Positions 15,930-21,639 of a stretch of DNA of 21,639 bases are shown here, piece after piece. The position numbers and the translations under genes were made by a program. Where the stretch lies: NCBI GenBank assembly GCA_021802365.1, contig JAKAAJ010000013.1, positions 1-21,639 on the forward strand, read 5' to 3'. The stretch's first letter is position 1, and each line of letters starts with the position of its first letter. The notes beneath the pieces are model-generated. The model was not told where the DNA came from. It made no database searches and saw only the letters and a program-made list of their open reading frames with translations. Source of the DNA: Thermoplasmata archaeon. Its GTDB lineage: Archaea; Thermoplasmatota; Thermoplasmata; Thermoplasmatales; Thermoplasmataceae.

Positions 15930-17168
15930 TTATGAGGGCTTAGCTCCGTCTGCTGCCATTTTGGCTCTGGATGGAAGCAAAGGAAGGAAGAAAAGGGATG
16001 CGACTGCGAATATCATCATAAGATCTATTGACAGCTTTACGTTTGTTATAACTACCAGCCCAGTTATAACAGCTGCACCAACTGCTCCCCCTACTGTCTG
16101 ACCTATTCCCCAGACAAGTCCGTTGGATTTTCCCAGAACGGATGGTGGAACAATCTGTCCCACGTATCCTAGGAATATAGGAAATCCACTATAGGCACCA
16201 AATGCATAACAGAAATAGAAAATTGTTGTTAAAATGTAATTTCCTGTTATTAATATGAACAGCCCGAAGAATATTGTCGATATGACGAACGAAACAATAA
16301 CTGAGTAGCGGCCACCTTTTAATGAAGTTAGCCTTCCAAACAGAGGTTGTCCAAAAACTGGTGAAATCAGGCCAAGAGTAACTATGTAAGACATTATGGT
16401 TTTGCTGCTGAACTCATCGGTAAGATATGTGGGGATAAAAGTTGTGGTACCCATGAGAAAAAGAGATCTGATGAAAACAGCAGCTGTGAGAATATAGAGA
16501 ACAGTCATGTATTTGCTGGAGGAACCTTCTGGAATTTCCTCACTCTGTTTCTGGCTTTTCTTTCTCTGCTCTTGTGAAGCCCCTCTCCATGTGAACTTCC
16601 TGAAGCCGCTCAAGCCGGCAAATATTGCGAATGATGCTATAAGGATATAAGCAGCATATACTATCATTCCTGTGAAATCGCCAAATGTTGCAAGGAGAAA
16701 CACAATTATTGTGGGTATAAGCGCCCTTCCCAGGCTCCCCATTGAACCATTCAGTCCCATTGCAGGCGGAGCATCTCTTCCATAACTTCTTGAAATTATT
16801 GCTGCACCCAGCGGGTGATAGAATGCCTGTCCAATACCAAGAAAGACAGTGGCTAGAGTAAGCAGCGGGGTTAGTTCACTCTTGAATAGGAATGGCAATC
16901 CATAAAGGATTACTGAAATTCCAAGAATGAAAATTCCCAGCGCCATCATCACAGAATGATTGTTCTTCCTGTCTGCATATGAAGCCACCGGAGTACTAAG
17001 GAATCCGGAAATCAGATTGAATATAATTACCATGGAGCCAAGGAGAAGATAGTTTGCGCCCGGAAATGCCTCGTAATAGGTAATGAGAACTGGATAAAAG
17101 TAACTTGTGCTGTCATTGGTGAAATGACCTAAGGATGTAAAAGTGAGATTTAACCGCTTTTCCTGCAT
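15930..17168 (-). CDS. FSR-like MFS transporter
   Basis: A 412-residue major facilitator protein with about 12 hydrophobic segments. It resembles the fosmidomycin-resistance (FSR) group: the N-terminal GHFTNDSTSYFYP corresponds to the family's AHFxxD element, and FYHPLGAAIISR matches the FHPxGAA stretch. A motif A-like loop with ADRKNN is present. The central cytoplasmic loop (about residues 205-230) is strongly charged. Such proteins usually export small molecules, but the substrate cannot be told here. A TATA-like box (17192-17200) lies about 28 bases before the ATG, and an inverted repeat (17214-17253) just upstream could be a regulator site. The BtuF-like gene follows closely. Confidence 0.82.
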   Translation of the reverse strand: MQEKRLNLTFTSLGHFTNDSTSYFYPVLITYYEAFPGANYLLLGSMVIIFNLISGFLSTPVASYADRKNNHSVMMALGIFILGISVILYGLPFLFKSELTPLLTLATVFLGIGQAFYHPLGAAIISRSYGRDAPPAMGLNGSMGSLGRALIPTIIVFLLATFGDFTGMIVYAAYILIASFAIFAGLSGFRKFTWRGASQEQRKKSQKQSEEIPEGSSSKYMTVLYILTAAVFIRSLFLMGTTTFIPTYLTDEFSSKTIMSYIVTLGLISPVFGQPLFGRLTSLKGGRYSVIVSFVISTIFFGLFILITGNYILTTIFYFCYAFGAYSGFPIFLGYVGQIVPPSVLGKSNGLVWGIGQTVGGAVGAAVITGLVVITNVKLSIDLMMIFAVASLFFLPLLPSRAKMAADGAKPS

Positions 17169-17191
17169 GCTACGGGATTATTGCAAATCTC

Positions 17192-17200
17192 TATTTATTT
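17192..17200 (-). promoter_or_regulatory. TATA-like box for the FSR-like transporter gene
   Basis: On the - strand AAATAAATA is centred about 28 bases before the ATG at 17168, consistent with a leaderless transcript. Confidence 0.5.
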
Positions 17201-17213
17201 TCTCTTATCCTTC

Positions 17214-17253
17214 ATGATAAATTGTATTTAAAAAGGTCTTAACAATATATCAT
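17214..17253. promoter_or_regulatory. Imperfect inverted repeat upstream of the FSR-like gene, possible operator
   Basis: ATGATAAATTGT (17214-17225) and ACAATATATCAT (17242-17253) pair at 11 of 12 positions across a 16-base centre. The repeat lies about 14 bases upstream of the TATA-like box in the 166-base gap between the LhgO-like and FSR-like genes, where an activator or repressor dimer could bind. The rest of this gap is AT-rich, with no gene visible. Confidence 0.35.
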
Positions 17254-17334
17254 AGTTACCCTGCCGTTAATTTCTTTTTAAAATAAAGCATCGATAAGAT
17301 ATTGCCGAAAAATAACCAATGGGACATGTTGCAA

Positions 17335-18672
17335 TTAGAGAGGCAGTTCAATGCCTGAAGCCAGTACTTCCCAGTTTTCAGGTTTCAATTTCTTAACCTT
17401 TCCACTTTTCAGATGTACATAGCCCTCCTTAAGGATTTTCTTAATAATGGAAAATGCGACATAGGGTGACCCTGTAGCCCCTGGAGAGTTGTAATTCACC
17501 ATGTGCATCGAATGATCAGTTCTGAACTCCAGAGCTTCGGGGACAAATCCTCCTGAATCGACAACAGAGCCGCGGATACCCCCCAAACCTCTTTTTCCTA
17601 TATATGAACTGGAGAGTGATGGAATATATCTCCTCAGTCTGGCTGCCATGGCAAATTTGCTTCTGGAGCTTTCCCATTCTGTTTCTAGCATTCTGATAAA
17701 TTCAGGGTTAGACAGGAGTTTGATTTTGGAATTCATGTCCCCATTTTTCAGAGATTCCACCAGATTATGCGCATTCACTCCGCTTCCATAATATGCCCTG
17801 TCATGAAAAATAAGTGAAGCATTTGGCCCAATCTCTCTTTTACCATTCCAGCGGTTTATGAAATGCGGATCCAGAAAAGGGAAACCTGAATATCTTGGCA
17901 CAGTGTAAAGGTTGAAAGAAAAGCCGGGTGAATATTCTTCACTTACACGCCAGTAATCGCCTCTGAACAGAAGCAGTCCGTAATTCAGGGCAAGACCCAT
18001 GGAGTTAGCCAGTTTAAGTGATCCAGTTCCGGTAAGATTAAGGAAAAAGTCTGTTCTGAAAAGTTTAACACCATTTACAGTTCTACAGGTGAAAAGAATA
18101 CCATCTGAGTCTTCTGCCACAGAGGTAATTGTATGATTTCCAAAGAATTTGACTCCTCCTTTCCTTGAAAGCTCCAGCAACTTTGAAGAAAAAGAACCGT
18201 AGTCTACCCCTGTATCCGTTCTGCTGAAGAATCCAGCAACAGCATTGATTTGAGGATACTGCCTTCTCAAATCGCTTCCTTCTAACACTGTGAATTCATC
18301 ATCTTCCATGCCGTTTGTTTTTGCATATCTTGCATATTTTCTGATTGTCTTTTCCCCACTGGAGTCTGCTGCCACTTCAAGAGTTCCATTCTGGTGCCAT
18401 GGCAGGGAAAATTCACTGGCAAAATCTTTCCACAGAGGGTATGACCTGGAAGAAGCCTCAGCAAAGAAAGGCTTTCTGGCAGGATCAATGTAAAATGGCC
18501 TATGAATAACTCCAGTGTTTCTTGAACTTGCATGCCTGGCCGCAGAATCTTCCCTGTCGAATATTCCTATTCTCAGCCCCTGGAATCGGGACAGAAAGTA
18601 GGCTACCGAAGTTCCTAGAATTCCAGCACCCGCTATTGCAATATCCAGTTCTTTATCTGCTGTTTCAGGCAT
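17335..18672 (-). CDS. L-2-hydroxyglutarate oxidase-like FAD oxidoreductase
   Basis: A 445-residue flavoprotein of the D-amino-acid-oxidase fold, most like L-2-hydroxyglutarate oxidase/dehydrogenase (LhgO, L2HGDH). The FAD motif GAGILG covers residues 15-20. SSRNTGVIHRPFYIDP (about 49-64) corresponds to the family's SGxNSGVIHxGIYY region. The middle has YTVPRYSGFPFLDPHF and a following EIGPNAS, as in L2HGDH. The C-terminus has IRGSVVDSGG and the FAD-contacting SPGATGSPYVA. It probably oxidises a 2-hydroxy acid and passes electrons to oxygen or a quinone; the exact substrate is not certain. It begins 44 bases after the PoxB-like gene with no convincing promoter of its own, so the two are probably cotranscribed. 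Confidence 0.8.
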   Translation of the reverse strand: MPETADKELDIAIAGAGILGTSVAYFLSRFQGLRIGIFDREDSAARHASSRNTGVIHRPFYIDPARKPFFAEASSRSYPLWKDFASEFSLPWHQNGTLEVAADSSGEKTIRKYARYAKTNGMEDDEFTVLEGSDLRRQYPQINAVAGFFSRTDTGVDYGSFSSKLLELSRKGGVKFFGNHTITSVAEDSDGILFTCRTVNGVKLFRTDFFLNLTGTGSLKLANSMGLALNYGLLLFRGDYWRVSEEYSPGFSFNLYTVPRYSGFPFLDPHFINRWNGKREIGPNASLIFHDRAYYGSGVNAHNLVESLKNGDMNSKIKLLSNPEFIRMLETEWESSRSKFAMAARLRRYIPSLSSSYIGKRGLGGIRGSVVDSGGFVPEALEFRTDHSMHMVNYNSPGATGSPYVAFSIIKKILKEGYVHLKSGKVKKLKPENWEVLASGIELPL

Positions 18673-18716
18673 CGTGTTCCCAATTCATGTTTTCGTATTG
18701 GTGGGGAATTGATCAG

Positions 18717-20375
18717 TTATCTTGTGCTTTCAAGCTTTTCCCTGAGTATGGAAGTCACATATCCTTTTGCCTGCTGGAAACTGAGTTTTGGCGGCATGGG
18801 TTTCTCGTCAGGATTGACCTTGACAGAGAGTACGGCAGGGCCGTTTACAGACAAGAACTTCTCCATTGTACTGTCAAGGTCTTTGATGTTCTTTACTGAA
18901 AAACCTGCTATTCCTATAGTTTCTGCCAGAGCGGCAAAGTCAGGGTTAAGAAGGTCAACACCAAATTCTGGGTATCCCATAACCTCCTCCTCAAATTTAA
19001 TCATGCCAAGTTTTGAGTTGTTGAAAGCTATGAGCTTTACAGGTCTGTTATATTTCCTTGCAGTAATAAGTTCCATGATTGACATTGCAAAGCTTCCGTC
19101 ACCGATAAGGGCCACAACATCACCTTTAGTGGCGAATGATGCGCCCACACTTCCCGGGATTCCCACTCCCATACTTCCAAGCCATGGTGACATTAGGAAC
19201 AGATGGCTCTTCTTCAGTCTGAGGTTTCTGGATGCCCAGACAGTAACATTTCCAGTATCCGCAATTATGGTGTCAGAATCTCTTAAAAATCGGTTCAGTG
19301 AAGATGCAACGGCTTCAGGGCGGATTGAATCCCCATCGTCATTTTCAGCTTCTTCCATCTTCTTTACCCAGTCATTTTTTATCTCTGTGAGTTTTTTGAA
19401 ATACTTGTCCCCCTTTTCACTCACATTTATATTATGGAGGAAGTATTCGACGGTACAGATTGCATATTGGGAAGGTGGTATTCTTTTTCCAATGCTCAAA
19501 GGAGCTGAGTCAATCTGTATCACAGGAACTTCTTCAGGAAGGAATTTTACATAAGGGAACGAGGTTCCAAGAAGTATTAGGAGATCGCACTTCTTTACTG
19601 CCTCTACTGACGGTCTTGTGCCAAGAAGTCCAAGTCCACCAAGGACCATTTCATTTTCGTCACTTACAATGCCTTTCCCGTTAAGAGCGAAGATAAGGGG
19701 TGCACCTATTCGCGAGGCAAAGTTGAGGAGTTCTTCCCCATGCCCTCTGGCTCCGTTTCCAAACATTATTACCGGACTACTGCTTTTTTCAATTAGTTGA
19801 GCAATTTTGGAGAGATCCGGGGCATAAACAGGTGGTTCAGGAGGATGAAACCACTCATCGCTTAGAGGGTGAGACTCCATTTTTAGGACATCCACAGGTA
19901 GGTCCAGGTGCGCAACCCCTCTTCCAGTCACAGCTTCTCTGAGAGCACGGGATGTTAGAACTCCGGCTGATTCCGCATTCAGTAACCTAGCATTATAAAG
20001 AGAAACATTGCTGAAAAGATCCATGGTGTCAACTTCCTGGAAATAATCCGTTCCAATCAGATCCGTCTCTATCTGGCCGGTGAGGGCGATTACAGGAAGG
20101 TGGTCCATCTTCGCTTCATAAAGGCCATTGAGAAGGTGTATTGAACCGGGCCCAGAGGTTCCCATACATACAGTAGGGTTTCCTGTAACTTTAGATTCGA
20201 AAGCCGCTGCCAGTGCAGCACCCTCCTCATGCCTCACCTGTACAAAATCAATTTTGCCAGATGTTCTTATGGCATCCATGAGTGGATTGAGCGAGTCTCC
20301 GGGAATTCCATATATACGCTTTATTCCAGCTTTTGCAAGTCCGTCTATGATAACTTCTGCCGCAGTATAACTCAT
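18717..20375 (-). CDS. PoxB-like pyruvate oxidase/dehydrogenase (thiamine diphosphate enzyme)
   Basis: A 552-residue thiamine-diphosphate and FAD enzyme resembling E. coli PoxB (pyruvate to acetate and CO2 with a quinone acceptor) from end to end. The activating Glu lies in RHEEGAA (48-54). Other matches are SGPGSIHLLNGLYEAKMDHLPV (about 74-95), the domain-2 VLLGTSFPY counterpart (about 267-275), and the diphosphate-binding motif from GDG (425-427) to NN (452-453). Near the end, QQAKGYVTSILREKL aligns with PoxB's LEQAKGFSLYMLR, but the protein stops soon after, so the membrane-binding alpha-peptide that ends E. coli PoxB is missing. Acetolactate synthase is a less likely alternative. A weak TATA-like element (about 20398-20406) precedes it. 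The LhgO-like flavoprotein gene follows. Confidence 0.82.
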   Translation of the reverse strand: MSYTAAEVIIDGLAKAGIKRIYGIPGDSLNPLMDAIRTSGKIDFVQVRHEEGAALAAAFESKVTGNPTVCMGTSGPGSIHLLNGLYEAKMDHLPVIALTGQIETDLIGTDYFQEVDTMDLFSNVSLYNARLLNAESAGVLTSRALREAVTGRGVAHLDLPVDVLKMESHPLSDEWFHPPEPPVYAPDLSKIAQLIEKSSSPVIMFGNGARGHGEELLNFASRIGAPLIFALNGKGIVSDENEMVLGGLGLLGTRPSVEAVKKCDLLILLGTSFPYVKFLPEEVPVIQIDSAPLSIGKRIPPSQYAICTVEYFLHNINVSEKGDKYFKKLTEIKNDWVKKMEEAENDDGDSIRPEAVASSLNRFLRDSDTIIADTGNVTVWASRNLRLKKSHLFLMSPWLGSMGVGIPGSVGASFATKGDVVALIGDGSFAMSIMELITARKYNRPVKLIAFNNSKLGMIKFEEEVMGYPEFGVDLLNPDFAALAETIGIAGFSVKNIKDLDSTMEKFLSVNGPAVLSVKVNPDEKPMPPKLSFQQAKGYVTSILREKLESTR

Positions 20376-20428
20376 GATCTATCTAGAGTATCATCATAGT
20401 TTAATTTTTTGTTAACTTTTAAATAATT

Positions 20429-21034
20429 TCAGAGTTCCTCGGATTCTTCCTGTAGCCTCATCCCAAACCTCTTCTCTATATTGATGATCCTGCTTTCGAT
20501 TGATGACATCCTCATAACTGCATCCAGAATTTCTGAATCAAGGCCCTCTTTGACATGGTTCAGCCTTTCTATCTCAGCCTTCAGTGCCTCTAAGTCGGTT
20601 CTTGCTTTTTCTTCGTCCGTGAGCAATGTCAGGAATTTCCTTACGTTATCGGGTGTAAATCTGGAGATTGTTATGTCCAGAGACTGCTGTACATTCTCCT
20701 TCAAGGCTTCAATGATTACATTCACAAGATTATCCATGCGATCTGAGGGGATCTCTACCGAATAATTCCCAGGGCGGTTCCGGGCATTATTTCTATCTTC
20801 ATCGGAAGTGCCTGGAGTTATAACGTTTTCTTTTTCTTCAGGCAAACCAGTCTTGGCATTCAGTTTAGAGCCCGCCTCAAGGACAATGCGGGTTACACTT
20901 GTAACAGAAATCCCAGTTTCTTCAGAAATAGCCTTTTTCGATCTGCCTTCTGAATACAGGTCTATGACCTTTTTCCGGGTCTCTGAACTTATTTTGCCAG
21001 CCATTGCAATCACATGGCAATTATTATAGTCCAT
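20429..21034 (-). CDS. HTH and coiled-coil protein, unknown function
   Basis: I do not recognise a named family. The N-terminal part (about residues 15-52, ISSETRKKVIDLYSEGRSKK and following) reads as a resolvase/transposase-type helix-turn-helix. A polar linker (about 55-95) follows, then a helical region. The last third (about 140-195) is a likely coiled coil rich in Glu, Lys, Leu and Ile. This suggests an oligomeric DNA-binding protein such as a regulator or chromosome-organising factor; no recombinase catalytic domain is present, so it is not an active resolvase. The length is 201 residues from ATG 21034. A second ATG at 21004 would begin MAGKISSETR, just before the HTH, and is a credible alternative. 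It is divergent from the gene at the right edge, and the shared gap holds repeated AACTG elements that it might bind. Confidence 0.6.
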   Translation of the reverse strand: MDYNNCHVIAMAGKISSETRKKVIDLYSEGRSKKAISEETGISVTSVTRIVLEAGSKLNAKTGLPEEKENVITPGTSDEDRNNARNRPGNYSVEIPSDRMDNLVNVIIEALKENVQQSLDITISRFTPDNVRKFLTLLTDEEKARTDLEALKAEIERLNHVKEGLDSEILDAVMRMSSIESRIINIEKRFGMRLQEESEEL

Positions 21035-21061
21035 AGCTATACTTAACGCTTATTTATGATG

Positions 21062-21134
21062 GAACTGTTTTTTTTAATCAGAACTGTTGCCACCATAAGC
21101 ACCTGTTTCAGTTGAAATGACTTAGAATCCAGTT
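21062..21134. repeat. Cluster of AACTG half-sites in divergent promoter region
   Basis: GAACTGTT occurs twice in direct orientation (21062-21069 and 21081-21088). The complementary CAGTT occurs twice further right (21109-21113 and 21130-21134). The four sites are nearly symmetric about 21098. The third lies inside the palindrome TTTCA-GT-TGAAA (21106-21117). All four are between the divergent HTH/coiled-coil gene and the right-edge gene, so they are possible operator elements. Confidence 0.35.
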
Positions 21135-21135
21135 A

Positions 21136-21147
21136 AATTTATAATAT
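21136..21147 (+). promoter_or_regulatory. TATA box for the right-edge gene
   Basis: AATTTATAATAT is centred about 25 bases before an ATG at 21167 and about 31 before the in-frame ATG at 21173, consistent with a leaderless start at 21167. Confidence 0.55.
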
Positions 21148-21166
21148 TTGATGCAGTAAAAGATGC

Positions 21167-21639
21167 ATGCGCATGAGTGACATAAACATGAAGCTTGACA
21201 GGAGAATTGTACTTTCTCTGAAACAGGATTCTGAACTTGTCAATTTTTCAAAATCTTCAAAAACTCCTGTGCCGGTTTCAGTATTCAACATAGGGGATCA
21301 TGTGTTCATGGATTCATTCTTCCCTAAGGATATCACAATGGATCAGCATCTGAAATTGCTGGTGCAGAGAATGGAAATCAAGGAGAGGAGGGAAGCGTAC
21401 GTAGTAAGAACAAGGATAAACAACGTGGAGAGCCTTAAAATCATCAATGGTCTGTTCAATGTACCGTCTGTGGTCCCAAACAGGATAGATATTGAAAATG
21501 GCGCACTTCACTTTTATATGCGATTTCATCACAATTTTCAGGATATGGTTTCAAGTCTATTGGAAAAATACCTACAGAATCCAGATACAACAAAGATTGA
21601 TTTCCTGGGCCCTTCGGACGGATTAGCTGCAACATATTC
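21167..21639 (+). CDS. Unrecognised protein, 3' end beyond the window
   Basis: An uninterrupted reading frame of 157 complete codons running off the right edge, beginning MRMSDINMKLDRR. I do not recognise the family. The product is soluble-looking with mixed strand and helix character. It contains a charged helix (KLLVQRMEIKERREAYVV), a segment around VPNRIDIENGALHFYMRFHH, and ends in view with FLGPSDGLAATY. No signal peptide or membrane segment is visible. A clear TATA box with leaderless spacing, codon use like its neighbours, and divergence from the HTH gene support it as real. The start may be ATG 21167 or, two codons later, ATG 21173; spacing favours 21167. A regulatory role would fit its position but nothing in the visible part proves it. 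Confidence 0.6.
   Translation, partial: MRMSDINMKLDRRIVLSLKQDSELVNFSKSSKTPVPVSVFNIGDHVFMDSFFPKDITMDQHLKLLVQRMEIKERREAYVVRTRINNVESLKIINGLFNVPSVVPNRIDIENGALHFYMRFHHNFQDMVSSLLEKYLQNPDTTKIDFLGPSDGLAATY

Noticed and set aside
18678..18712. CAATTC and GAATTG arms between the PoxB-like and LhgO-like genes
   Set aside because: Only six bases pair across a long loop without T-run or placement suggesting a regulator site; easily chance.
18709..19554. A 281-codon open frame on + covering part of the PoxB-like gene
   Set aside because: It is antisense to a gene with clear thiamine-diphosphate enzyme motifs, and its translation is rich in Ser/Pro with no recognisable domain, as expected for a shadow frame.
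20429..21034. Reading the HTH protein as a transposase or resolvase of a mobile element
   Set aside because: Only the HTH part resembles resolvases. There is no catalytic domain, no terminal inverted repeats and no target-site duplication nearby.

Overview
The window is a stretch of archaeal chromosome, most likely from the class Thermoplasmata (a Thermoplasmatales-type acidophile). The evidence is a tetraether-lipid synthase homologue, a pyruvoyl-dependent arginine decarboxylase, an archaeal-type leucyl-tRNA synthetase, an archaeal ATP-dependent DNA ligase, archease, a geranylgeranyl-reductase-like flavoprotein, and many genes with an AT-rich TATA-like box about 26-29 bases before the start codon, as expected for leaderless transcripts. 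The exact species cannot be read from the sequence. Coding density is high. I see no tRNA or rRNA gene, CRISPR array or insertion sequence, and no gene-free stretch longer than about 170 bases.

Left part (1-7355, all on +): the 3' part of a tetraether synthase gene whose start lies outside the window, archease, arginine decarboxylase abutting leuS, and a fused class II aldolase/short-chain dehydrogenase. These cover membrane lipids, RNA ligation, polyamines, translation and sugar catabolism, in that order.

Middle part (7356-12862): a geranylgeranyl-reductase-like gene on - is divergent from truA, and the two appear to share one TATA element. truA is followed closely by an MFS transporter and an ATP-dependent DNA ligase on +. 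The ligase converges on a gene for a single-OB-fold single-stranded DNA-binding protein with an RGG-rich tail on -.

Right part (12863-21034, all on -): in transcription order this holds an HTH/coiled-coil protein, a PoxB-like thiamine-diphosphate enzyme, an L-2-hydroxyglutarate-oxidase-like flavoprotein, an FSR-like MFS transporter, a BtuF-like binding protein without a signal peptide, an M20 amidohydrolase, and an S66 LD-carboxypeptidase-like peptidase overlapping the M20 gene. This is the accessory metabolic part of the window. The pairs PoxB-like/LhgO-like, FSR-like/BtuF-like and M20/S66 each look like a small functional unit. An unrecognised gene leaves the right edge on +.

No clear new multi-gene system is visible. 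The observations most worth following are the overlapping M20/S66 peptidase pair in an organism expected to lack peptidoglycan, the signal-less BtuF-like protein beside an MFS exporter, the PoxB homologue without the membrane-binding tail, the Ser-to-Thr change in the dehydrogenase half of the aldolase fusion, a bidirectional promoter implying a TTG start, and two possible operators (17214-17253 and 21062-21134).
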